This document shows, one piece after another, positions 1 to 5,877 of a DNA stretch of 7,773 nt. The DNA lies in the NCBI GenBank assembly GCA_031273835.1, contig JAISRD010000122.1, forward strand, positions 1 to 7,773, read 5' to 3'. The notes below the pieces were generated by a model, which saw nothing but the letters and a program-made list of their open reading frames with translations, had not been told where the DNA came from and ran no database searches. This stretch comes from Treponema sp. GTDB taxonomy: Bacteria; Spirochaetota; Spirochaetia; Treponematales; Breznakiellaceae. How positions within the stretch are numbered: position 1 is the stretch's first letter; each line of letters starts with the position of its first letter. The position numbers and the translations under genes were made by a program.

Positions 1-186
1 ATATTGGTCACAAAAGAATCAGCTTTAAATATTCTGTCACTTGTTGCTCGGGGAACAATTACCGGGAATGTGTCTGATATGGAGCTGTTGAAAAAAAGAA
101 TTTCCACCTTGAAATTCAACCGGTATCAAAATACGGATTATATTAATTTGTCAAAGGGAGTAAATATTAAAATCACAGAACAATAG
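1..186 (+). CDS. Hypothetical protein, probably 3' end of a truncated gene
   Basis: An open frame enters from the left edge and ends at TAG 184-186. The only in-frame initiator near the edge is a TTG at position 4, with no room to see a ribosome binding site, so the true start is probably outside the window. About 61 residues are visible, ending in a Lys/Asn/Ile-rich tail (GVNIKITEQ). The residues are mixed polar and hydrophobic, with no membrane segment and no motif I recognise. By hand count the stretch is only about one third G+C, far below the rest of the window, which suggests a different origin or a gene under different constraint. It converges on the thioredoxin gene across a 332-base gap. 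It could also be a chance frame in A+T-rich DNA. No function is assigned. Confidence 0.4.
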   Translation: MLVTKESALNILSLVARGTITGNVSDMELLKKRISTLKFNRYQNTDYINLSKGVNIKITEQ

Positions 187-518
187 CTTTGGGCTTATGT
201 CATTAAATCGCGTCCGTGCATGGCGGCAATATACGCTTTCCTGAAAGTGCTATCTCCCTTTAGGCGCAGGGGCATATCGGAGTAATTCCCCCCGCCTGGA
301 AAGTGCACGTGAGCTGGCGAGCGTGTCAATCCAGCAATAGTAACACGGCGCAGGCCCGGTGAAAGTAACGATACCCGGTAAAAGTCAAAGGGCCGCCCGG
401 GTAAATTTCCGCAAGCGCCTTTTCTTTCAGGGGATAGCGGGTGGAGGGGGAGGACGGCATGGATACCGCTTCTTCCGTCGTGTAACGTCGTTCGTGGTTC
501 TTCTTCCTGTCCGGGGGC
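187..518. other. Non-coding gap of 332 bases
   Basis: This gap lies between the convergent ends of the left-edge frame and the thioredoxin gene. No open frame in it resembles a protein family. A 73-codon minus-strand frame over 326-547 overlaps the thioredoxin 3' end and has a low-complexity, unlikely composition. I see no tRNA fold, no intrinsic terminator with a T-tract for either flanking gene, and no insertion-sequence ends. The only structure is a cluster of three short CCCGGT-like direct repeats at 355-408, listed separately. Confidence 0.6.
355..408. repeat. Three short imperfect direct repeats (CCCGGTRAAAGT)
   Basis: CCCGGTGAAAGT at 355-366 and CCCGGTAAAAGT at 374-385 differ at one base and start 19 bp apart. 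A weaker third copy, CCCGGGTAAATTT, is at 396-408. They lie in the non-coding gap downstream of the thioredoxin gene. The spacing is near two helical turns, which could suit a protein site, but the copies are short and chance is a real alternative. Confidence 0.3.
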
Positions 519-842
519 CTACAGAAAGTCCTTGACGAGGCTCTCAAGGGCGTGTTTGGGCAGGGCGCCGCTCTGCTGAAAGGCCGTCTTGCCGTCCTTG
601 TATATCACCAGGGTCGGGATGGAGGAAACATTGTGCCGCTGGGCCAGGGGGCCCTCCTCGTCCACGTTGATCTTACCCACCTTGAGCCTGCCGTCATATT
701 CACAGGCGATCTGCTCAACAAAGGGGGCGATCATACGGCAGGGACCGCACCAGGGCGCCCAAAAGTCAAGGAGTACCGGCACGGAGGAATTGAGTACCTC
801 GGCGTCGAAATTGCCGCTGTTTATGGTTATTTCTTTGCTCAT
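519..842 (-). CDS. trxA: Thioredoxin
   Basis: This encodes a 107-residue cytoplasmic protein-disulfide reductase of the thioredoxin fold, normally recycled by thioredoxin reductase. The hallmark active site WCGPC is at residues 31-35 within DFWAPWCGPC, and the cis-proline loop SIPT is at 74-77 (Pro76). The buried Asp26 and the late KDG turn (82-84) are also present. The length matches classical TrxA proteins. The frame stays open upstream to 980, but homology begins at MSKEITI, so the ATG at 842 is chosen. The extra 46 residues would not resemble any thioredoxin. There is no clear Shine-Dalgarno sequence before this ATG. Cys47 is a third cysteine outside the active site. The gene is transcribed away from the response regulator operon, with 123 bp between the start codons. 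No thioredoxin reductase gene is nearby. The family call is secure; the in vivo partner is unknown. Confidence 0.96.
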   Translation of the reverse strand: MSKEITINSGNFDAEVLNSSVPVLLDFWAPWCGPCRMIAPFVEQIACEYDGRLKVGKINVDEEGPLAQRHNVSSIPTLVIYKDGKTAFQQSGALPKHALESLVKDFL

Positions 843-848
843 AGGGTA

Positions 849-877
849 ACTATAAACAAAACGGGGCGGGAGCGCAA
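849..877 (-). promoter_or_regulatory. Weak candidate promoter for trxA, possibly leaderless
   Basis: On the minus strand, TTGCGC (872-877) and TATAGT (849-854) are separated by 17 bp. Transcription would begin about 7 bases downstream, at or next to the ATG at 842. That fits the absence of a visible Shine-Dalgarno sequence. The -35 match is poor, so this is a tentative site. Confidence 0.3.
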
Positions 878-886
878 TGCCGACAC

Positions 887-901
887 AATTTTGACAAAAT
901 T
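887..901. promoter_or_regulatory. Perfect 15-bp palindrome, candidate operator
   Basis: AATTTT (887-892) and AAAATT (896-901) are exact inverted copies around a GAC spacer. The palindrome contains a consensus TTGACA (891-896) and lies between the divergent thioredoxin and response regulator genes. A dimeric regulator could bind here, perhaps the encoded response regulator itself. That is inference; OmpR-family proteins more often use direct repeats. Confidence 0.4.
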
Positions 902-907
902 CCGTTG

Positions 908-945
908 TATAATTCAACTTAAGCTGCGTAAGATCGGTGTATAAT
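908..945 (+). promoter_or_regulatory. Two TGTATAAT -10-like boxes upstream of the two-component operon
   Basis: Perfect TATAAT hexamers occur at 908-913 and 940-945, each directly preceded by TG, and they start 32 bp apart. Neither has a good -35 at 16-18 bp. The consensus TTGACA at 891-896 is only 11 bp from the first box, which is too short for sigma-70 spacing. The second box would place the transcript start around 952, overlapping the Shine-Dalgarno sequence. At least one box is likely the -10 of the operon, but which one cannot be decided by eye. Confidence 0.4.
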
Positions 946-965
946 GAGAACGGGGAGAAGATGGC

Positions 966-1658
966 ATGGACGAAAAACAAACGGTTTTGGCGGTGGACGA
1001 TGAGGAAAAGATACTGGATCTGGTTAAGTCCTATCTTGAAATAAACGGATACCGGGGTATCTGCGCGAAAACCGGAAAAGAAGCCCTGGCCCTGTTTGAG
1101 GAAAACGCCGTATCCCTGGTGCTGCTGGACCTGATGCTGCCCGATCTTTCCGGGGAGGAACTATGCCGGAGGATACGCTCCGTTTCGGAGATCCCCATTA
1201 TCATGTTAACCGCCAGGACCGATGAGGAGAGCGTCATCCGGGGCCTTAATATGGGGGCGGACGATTATGTCTGCAAACCCTTCAGCCCTAGGGAGCTCAT
1301 GGCCCGGGTCCGTTCGGCCCTGCGCCGGAATGGGAAGGGGGACCGGGCGGATCGGCTTGCATACGGCGGCCTTGAGGTCAATACCGCCGACCGCCGGGTA
1401 AGCCGGAACGGGGAGGACCTTCCCCTTACCTCCCAGGAGTATAAAATTTTAACCACCCTCATGTCCCGGCCCTCAAAAATATTCACCCGGGAGGAGATCC
1501 TTGACCGCGTCAAGGGGGATGATTTTGACGGCTTTGACCGGGCCGTCGATACCCATATCAAGCGGCTGCGCCAAAAGATCGGGGATGATCCCAGGGCGCC
1601 CCGGTATATTATGACGGTCTACGGCATGGGATACCGTTTTGCCGGGGAGGGCTCATGA
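966..1658 (+). CDS. OmpR/PhoB-family response regulator
   Basis: This is a 230-residue DNA-binding response regulator, phosphorylated by a partner histidine kinase and acting as a transcription factor. The receiver domain spans residues 5-118, with the acidic pair Asp11/Asp12, phospho-acceptor Asp55 (in LVLLDLMLPD), Thr82 (in IIMLTAR) and Lys104 (in CKPF). The C-terminal winged helix spans about 130-227 and includes LTSQEYKIL, FTREEIL, the recognition helix VDTHIKRLRQKI, and the wing YGMGYRF. The length is typical of the family. The ATG at 966 is preceded by GGGGAG (952-957) at 8 bases; another ATG at 961 is out of frame. The stop overlaps the start of the kinase gene (ATGA at 1655), indicating one operon and translational coupling. 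Regulated genes are unknown; autoregulation and control of the divergent thioredoxin are possible. Confidence 0.95.
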   Translation: MDEKQTVLAVDDEEKILDLVKSYLEINGYRGICAKTGKEALALFEENAVSLVLLDLMLPDLSGEELCRRIRSVSEIPIIMLTARTDEESVIRGLNMGADDYVCKPFSPRELMARVRSALRRNGKGDRADRLAYGGLEVNTADRRVSRNGEDLPLTSQEYKILTTLMSRPSKIFTREEILDRVKGDDFDGFDRAVDTHIKRLRQKIGDDPRAPRYIMTVYGMGYRFAGEGS

Positions 1659-3085
1659 TCAGCCTTAAAAATCAGCTTATGCTGATCTATGTTTTGTTCA
1701 TCGGCATTGCCCTTGGGGTACTGACCTTTGTCATCAACCTTTCAATCGGAACCATGTTTTCCGGCCTTATCAAAGATAATATCAGGGAACGGAGCGGGGA
1801 GATCATCAATACCATCGCCGAGCAGTACGATCCCCTGGACGCCGGTTTTAACGTGGCGGCCCTGGAAGCCCTGGGGATGTGCTTTGTTCACGAAGGCTAT
1901 ATAGTGAGGATTGAGGATACGGCGGGGCTTACGCTCTGGGACGCCCGGACCGCCGACATGCAGCACTGCGCGGCGGTGATGGATGAAATTACCGAGCGGA
2001 TGGAAAGCAGATACGGGCTGAACGGTACCGTACAAAATCAGAGCTATACCCTTTCCTACGGTACGGCGCCCATCGGGGCGGTTGAGATAGAAACCTACGG
2101 TCCCTTTTTTTACACCGAAACCGAGATTGATTTTCTGGCCTCCATAAACCGGGTGCTCCTGCGGGCCGGAATCGCCTTTATACTCTTAGGCGCGCTTATT
2201 TCCCTTTTTCTCGCCTCGGCCATTTCCCGGCCCATACTCAGGGCAAGCGGGGCGGCCCGGCGTATAGCGAAGGAACATTCCGGGGCGGGCCCCTTAAAAA
2301 GCCCCGCCGTCCGTATCAGGGACAACTACAATATAAAGGAGCTTAAGGAACTGTCCCGGTCGATCAACTCTCTGGCGGAAGAACTGGAAGAGGGGGAAAG
2401 GCGGCAGAAGCAGTTGAGCGCCGACGTGGCCCATGAACTGCGGACCCCTCTGAGCTGCCTGCGGGGAAGCGTGGAGGCGATGATCGACGGGGTATGGGAG
2501 CCCAGCCGGGAACGGCTTGAAAGCTGCCGGGAAGAAATTCTAAGGCTTACCAAACTGGTGGAGGATCTTAATCTGCTTACCAATCTTGAATGGGAAAACC
2601 TTGCCCTGGACAAGACGGAGTTCGACCTTGCGAAACTGCTGGAAATCACCGCGGAACAATTCCGCCCCGCCGCCGCCGAAAAGGGTATCAGGATTATCCT
2701 TGAAACCGCGCCGGGCCCGGTTTATGCGGACTATAACCGGCTTAAACAGGTTTTTGTAAATCTCCTCTCCAACGCGGTAAAATACACCGATTCGGGGACC
2801 ATCACCATCGCCGCCGTAACCTCCGCCGGCACGGCGCCGTCGGAGGTTACGGCGGAAATTCCGGCGGTGGTTACCATAGCCGATACGGGCATAGGCATAG
2901 CCGAAGAAGAACGCCGCCGTATCTTCGAGCGCTTTTACCGTTCCGATAAGTCCCGGAACCGGAATACCGGCGGGGCCGGCATAGGGCTGAGCATCGCCGC
3001 CGCCATTGTAAAGGCCCACGGCGGCAGCATAAGCGCCGAAGGCGGCGCTTCCGGGGGAAGCGTTTTCCGCGTTGAACTGGGCTAA
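1655..3085 (+). CDS. Membrane sensor histidine kinase (VanS/BaeS-like)
   Basis: This 476-residue partner of the upstream regulator is a membrane kinase that autophosphorylates on His and passes the phosphate to Asp55. TM1 is about residues 8-30. An extracytoplasmic sensor of about 130 residues follows, with Cys76 and Cys105 and a GPFFYTETEIDFL segment before TM2 (about 168-190). A HAMP-like linker runs about 190-250. The HisKA domain has His260 in VAHELRTPLS. The ATPase domain has an N-box (VNLLSNAVKYT, Asn369/Asn373), a G1 box (DTGIGI, Asp410), an F-box (FERFYRSD, 424-431) and a G2 box (GGAGIGLSIA, 439-448), so it looks catalytically complete. One oddity is that the loop before G1 is about 12-15 residues longer than usual and is encoded by a perfect inverted repeat (2811-2855). 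The stimulus is unknown; relatives sense envelope stress or cell-wall antibiotics. Confidence 0.94.
   Translation: MISLKNQLMLIYVLFIGIALGVLTFVINLSIGTMFSGLIKDNIRERSGEIINTIAEQYDPLDAGFNVAALEALGMCFVHEGYIVRIEDTAGLTLWDARTADMQHCAAVMDEITERMESRYGLNGTVQNQSYTLSYGTAPIGAVEIETYGPFFYTETEIDFLASINRVLLRAGIAFILLGALISLFLASAISRPILRASGAARRIAKEHSGAGPLKSPAVRIRDNYNIKELKELSRSINSLAEELEEGERRQKQLSADVAHELRTPLSCLRGSVEAMIDGVWEPSRERLESCREEILRLTKLVEDLNLLTNLEWENLALDKTEFDLAKLLEITAEQFRPAAAEKGIRIILETAPGPVYADYNRLKQVFVNLLSNAVKYTDSGTITIAAVTSAGTAPSEVTAEIPAVVTIADTGIGIAEEERRRIFERFYRSDKSRNRNTGGAGIGLSIAAAIVKAHGGSISAEGGASGGSVFRVELG
2811..2855. repeat. Perfect 15-bp inverted repeat inside the histidine kinase gene
   Basis: The arms CCGCCGTAACCTCCG (2811-2825) and CGGAGGTTACGGCGG (2841-2855) are exact inverted copies around a 15-base loop. 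The element lies in frame and encodes about residues 386-401, rich in Ala, Thr and Ser. It falls in the extra-long segment between two ATPase-domain strands that are usually joined by a short turn. It may be an inserted palindromic mini-element or simply a strong mRNA hairpin. Confidence 0.75.
3046..3066 (+). terminator. Possible intrinsic terminator overlapping the kinase 3' end
   Basis: CGCTTCC (3046-3052) and GGAAGCG (3056-3062) form a perfect 7-bp stem with a GGG loop, followed by TTTT (3063-3066). It lies within the last 40 bases of the kinase frame, which is odd for a terminator. However, the 22-bp gap to the convergent mmsA stop leaves no room for one further downstream. The T-tract is short, so support is modest. 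Confidence 0.35.
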
Positions 3086-3107
3086 AACCCCTCCGCCCCG
3101 GCTCCTC

Positions 3108-4616
3108 CTACAGCGCCCCGTCCCAGGTGGAAACCCTGGTGGCCTTCTTTTCGTCTTCGGTGAACCAATGGGCGGTAACGACCTTGCTCTCGGTATAGAA
3201 GCGCAGGCCGTCCTTGCCCAGACAGTGGAGATCGCCGAAGAAGGAATTTTTATGCCCGGCGAAGGGGAAGACCCCGGCGGGGACGGGGATGCCCACGTTG
3301 ATCCCCACCATGCCGCCGTGGGTGCGCCTTGAGAATTCCCTGGCAAAGTAGCCGTTCTGGGTAAAGATCACCGAACCGTTGGCAAATTCATTGGCGTTCA
3401 TTTGGGTAAGGCCGTCCTCAAAGTTTTTTACCCGCTTGATGCAGAGTACGGGGCCGAAAATCTCCTGCTGCCCCACGCTCATCTCCGGGCCGACATGATC
3501 GAGGATCGTGTGCCCCACGTAGAAGCCTTTTTCATAACCGGGAACCGTTACATCCCGGCCGTCCAGCGCCAGAACCGCCCCTTCCTGAAGGCCCTTTTCA
3601 ATCCAGTCCAGGACCCACTTCTTCTGGGCCGCGGTAACCACGGGGCCCAGATCCGTGGTCTTGTCATAGGCGGGGCCGATTTTCTTTGTCCTGGCCTGCT
3701 TGATGAGTTCTTCCACCAGCCTGTCGGCTATGGATTCCTCCACGGCGACGGCGGGCAGGGCCATGCAGCGCTCCCCGGCGCAGCCGAAGGCTGAATTGAT
3801 GATCCCCGCGGCGGCCCGGGGTATGGGGGCGTCCGCCAAAACCAGGGCGTGGTTCTTGGCCTCGCAGAGGCATTGCACCCGTTTGCCGTTTGCCGCCGCC
3901 GTGGCGTATACGTGGCGGCCTACGGAGGTGGAACCCACGAAGGTAACCCCCTTTACGTCCGGGTGGCTTAGAAAGAGTTCCGCCTCGTTCCGGGAACAGG
4001 TAAGGACGTTCACCACACCGCCGAGAAGTCCCGCCTCTTTAAGAAGGGCCGCCAGGCGGTGGCTGGTCATGGGGGTCATGGAGGCGGCCTTGAGAACCAG
4101 GGTATTCCCCGAGGCGATGCACATGGGCATCATCCAGCCCATGGGGATCATGGCGGGAAAGTTAAAGGGGGCGATGCCGGCAAAAACCCCCAGGGGTTCC
4201 CGGTACAGCGTGGAATCGTAGCCTGAGGTAACGTCCATCAGGGCTTCCCCCATCAAAAGCGAAGGGGCCCCGCAGGCGGCTTCCACCGGCTCCTTGACCT
4301 TTAACAGATCCCCCCTGGCCTCTTCCCAGTTCTTGCCGTTTTCCCGGGCAAGCATGTGGGTCAGCTCGTCCATGTGTTCCGTCAGGAGATCCCGGAATTT
4401 ATACAGAACCTCCACCCGTTTGGGGACCGGAGTATCGCGCCAGAGGGGAAAGGCGGCCCTGGCCGCGGCTATGGCGAGTTCCACCTCTTCTTTAGTACAG
4501 CAGGGGGTTTGAGCGATCACCTCCCCGGTGGAGGGATCGTAGATGTCCATGTACTTAGCGCTTGAACTTTCGGTAAATTGTCCGTTGATAAAGGGTTTCA
4601 GCTTTTCGATACTCAT
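3108..4616 (-). CDS. mmsA: (Methyl)malonate-semialdehyde dehydrogenase, CoA-acylating
   Basis: This 502-residue cytosolic enzyme of the MMSDH branch of the aldehyde dehydrogenase family (MmsA/IolA, ALDH6) converts methylmalonate or malonate semialdehyde, NAD+ and CoA to propionyl- or acetyl-CoA with loss of CO2. Branch motifs visible are IAPFNFPAMIPMGW (148-161, Asn152 in the oxyanion hole), TFVGS (225-229), AKNH (253-256), GERCMAL with catalytic Cys284 (281-287), QEIFGPVL (384-391) and GINVGIPVP (438-446). Length is normal. The ATG at 4616 has CGGAG (4623-4627) 6 bases upstream. Two oddities stand out: the position that aligns with the family's substrate-binding Arg (Arg124 in ALDH2-style numbering) is Lys106, and CEAKNH replaces the usual xGAKNH. 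Arg283, next to the cysteine, is kept. It is divergent from an iron-dependent alcohol dehydrogenase, with 112 bp between them. Pathways using this enzyme include valine and inositol breakdown, but no companion genes are here, so the true substrate is open. Confidence 0.9.
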   Translation of the reverse strand: MSIEKLKPFINGQFTESSSAKYMDIYDPSTGEVIAQTPCCTKEEVELAIAAARAAFPLWRDTPVPKRVEVLYKFRDLLTEHMDELTHMLARENGKNWEEARGDLLKVKEPVEAACGAPSLLMGEALMDVTSGYDSTLYREPLGVFAGIAPFNFPAMIPMGWMMPMCIASGNTLVLKAASMTPMTSHRLAALLKEAGLLGGVVNVLTCSRNEAELFLSHPDVKGVTFVGSTSVGRHVYATAAANGKRVQCLCEAKNHALVLADAPIPRAAAGIINSAFGCAGERCMALPAVAVEESIADRLVEELIKQARTKKIGPAYDKTTDLGPVVTAAQKKWVLDWIEKGLQEGAVLALDGRDVTVPGYEKGFYVGHTILDHVGPEMSVGQQEIFGPVLCIKRVKNFEDGLTQMNANEFANGSVIFTQNGYFAREFSRRTHGGMVGINVGIPVPAGVFPFAGHKNSFFGDLHCLGKDGLRFYTESKVVTAHWFTEDEKKATRVSTWDGAL

Positions 4617-4618
4617 GG

Positions 4619-4673
4619 TTAACTCCGTGTTAAAAGGGCGTCCCCCTTAACTCATTTGTTAAAGGGCCTTCCC
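4619..4673. repeat. Imperfect direct repeat upstream of mmsA, candidate operator
   Basis: Two copies start about 28 bp apart. Each reads TTAACTC, then 3-4 bases, then GTTAAA and an AGGGC/GGGCC segment, then TCCC. Copy one begins at 4619 and copy two at 4647. The first overlaps the mmsA Shine-Dalgarno sequence, so a bound protein would block the mmsA leader and possibly the divergent alcohol dehydrogenase promoter. No regulator gene is adjacent; the role is inferred. Confidence 0.45.
4629..4651 (-). promoter_or_regulatory. Hairpin in the mmsA leader next to the Shine-Dalgarno sequence
   Basis: In the minus-strand transcript, GUUAAGGGGG and CCCUUUUAAC pair over 10 positions, two of them G-U, around an ACG loop. 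The stem ends one base before the CGGAG ribosome binding site at 4623-4627. Because of the G-U pairs it is stronger as mmsA RNA than as plus-strand RNA. It could tune mmsA translation, or it may be a by-product of the direct repeats that overlap it. Confidence 0.4.
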
Positions 4674-4728
4674 GGTTTGCAGTTTTTAAGCTCTTGCGAA
4701 CTCCGGGCAATTGTACCATATTGGGGCT

Positions 4729-5877
4729 ATGAAAGTGAATTACCTTATGCCCACCCGGATTATTATGGGTGAGAACTGCCTTTCCGCCAACAGGAAGCTG
4801 CTTGCGGGCCTGGGAAAGAAGGGGATGATCATGACGGGGCCGAAATCGGCCAAAACCAACGGCTCCCTGGACGATACGGTGAGGGCCCTCTCGGAGAACG
4901 GCCAGGCCTACGCCCTCTTTGACCGGGTGATGAATAACCCCACGGACATCTGCGTGTTTGAGGCGGCCCGGTCGATTAAGGCCGGGGGCTGCGATTTTGT
5001 GATTGCCCTGGGGGGCGGCTCGCCCATGGACGCCGCCAAGGCCGCCGCCGTCCTGGCGTTGAACGACATCTCCAAGGAAGAACTCTTCGGCCTCAAGTTT
5101 ACCGGGGCTCTGCCCCTGGCGGCGGTGCCCACAACCGCCGGGACCGGTTCCGAGACAACCCCCTATTCCGTCCTGGTGGACACCACCGGCCCGGACGGAA
5201 AATCCCCCCGGGAGGGGGGGCCGGCAAAGCGCTCCTTCGGCTCCCCCTCGACCTTTCCCCGCTTCGCCTTCCTCGACGCCCGGTACATGAGGACCCTCGG
5301 CAGGGACCTCACCGTCCATACCGCCATCGACGCCCTGTCCCACGCGGTGGAGGGGATGCTCACCCTCAGGGCGGACCGCTTAAGCGACGCCCTCGCCGCT
5401 GAAGCCCTGGCCCTGCTCGGGGCTTGTTACGAGGGCCTTTTGAATTTCCCCGCCGTCCCCGGAGAGTTCCCCACGGAAATACGGGAAAAACTCCTCCTCG
5501 CGTCGTGTATCGCCGGGATGGTGATCTCCCAGTCGGGAACCGCCGCCCCCCATTCCATGGGTTACCACTTTACCCTTAACTGGGGAACCGACCACGGCAG
5601 GGCCAACGGTCTGCTCATGAAGCCCTTCCTGCGGTGGTGCCGGGAAAAGGAGGGGGCCTCTCCGGTAAAGCCCCGTATCCCCGCCCTGTGCGCCGCCCTG
5701 GGCATGGAGCTGGAGGAATTTTTCGGTATCCTCGAAAAACTGCTGGGTAAACGGGAAAGGGCGGCTCCGGCGGAACTCGAGGCCTGGAGCGCCCAGAAGA
5801 TGAAGAACGCCGCCAATACCTACCTCCAGCCGGACCAGGGGGAGATACTCAGGATATTTCGGGAAGCTGTGGGCTAG
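4729..5877 (+). CDS. Iron-dependent alcohol dehydrogenase
   Basis: This 382-residue cytosolic NAD(P)H-dependent alcohol/aldehyde oxidoreductase belongs to the group III (iron-type) family. The family start MKVNYLMPTRIIMG sets the ATG at 4729; a TTG at 4711 would add six atypical residues. The Shine-Dalgarno match is weak (GGGG only two bases away). The dinucleotide-binding motif GGGSPMDAAK is at 95-104, and PTTAGTGSET is at 134-143. The four iron ligands are all present: Asp201, His205 (in DALSHAVEG), His275 and His289 (in DHGRANG). The loop around 152-166 seems about ten residues longer than in relatives I recall and is coded by very G/C-rich DNA with a small palindrome. The gene is divergent from mmsA, suggesting a shared semialdehyde or alcohol pathway. 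Possible substrates include a 3-hydroxyacid, a diol or a simple alcohol; sequence does not decide. The stop overlaps that of the Uma2 gene by four bases. Confidence 0.93.
   Translation: MKVNYLMPTRIIMGENCLSANRKLLAGLGKKGMIMTGPKSAKTNGSLDDTVRALSENGQAYALFDRVMNNPTDICVFEAARSIKAGGCDFVIALGGGSPMDAAKAAAVLALNDISKEELFGLKFTGALPLAAVPTTAGTGSETTPYSVLVDTTGPDGKSPREGGPAKRSFGSPSTFPRFAFLDARYMRTLGRDLTVHTAIDALSHAVEGMLTLRADRLSDALAAEALALLGACYEGLLNFPAVPGEFPTEIREKLLLASCIAGMVISQSGTAAPHSMGYHFTLNWGTDHGRANGLLMKPFLRWCREKEGASPVKPRIPALCAALGMELEEFFGILEKLLGKRERAAPAELEAWSAQKMKNAANTYLQPDQGEILRIFREAVG
5204..5219. repeat. Short GC palindrome within the alcohol dehydrogenase gene
   Basis: CCCCCC (5204-5209) and GGGGGG (5214-5219) flank a GGGA spacer. 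The stretch encodes residues 159-164 (SPREGG) in a loop that appears longer than usual for the family. It may mark a small insertion or a slippage-prone homopolymer site. Confidence 0.45.

Noticed and set aside
326..547. 73-codon minus-strand frame downstream of trx
   Set aside because: It overlaps the thioredoxin 3' end, has an unconvincing composition, and shows no family resemblance.
891..913. TTGACA and TATAAT as one promoter
   Set aside because: Both hexamers are perfect but only 11 bp apart, too short for sigma-70 recognition; the TTGACA is better explained as part of a palindrome.
552..944. Plus-strand frame over the thioredoxin gene
   Set aside because: It is antisense to a clear thioredoxin with the WCGPC motif; no independent support.
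2540..3346. 268-codon minus-strand frame
   Set aside because: It is antisense to the kinase ATPase domain and overlaps the mmsA 3' end in another frame. Its Gly/Arg/Pro-rich composition is typical of shadow frames in G+C-rich DNA.
4671..4707. CCCGG...CCGGG imperfect palindrome in the mmsA/alcohol dehydrogenase gap
   Set aside because: Only the outer five bases pair well and the spacing is long; chance is likely in G+C-rich DNA.
4711..4728. TTG start adding six residues to the alcohol dehydrogenase
   Set aside because: The family N-terminus begins at the ATG at 4729 (MKVNYLMPTR); the extra residues do not fit and there is no ribosome site before the TTG.
4630..5343. 237-codon minus-strand frame
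   Set aside because: It is antisense to the alcohol dehydrogenase, low in complexity, and has no family signature.
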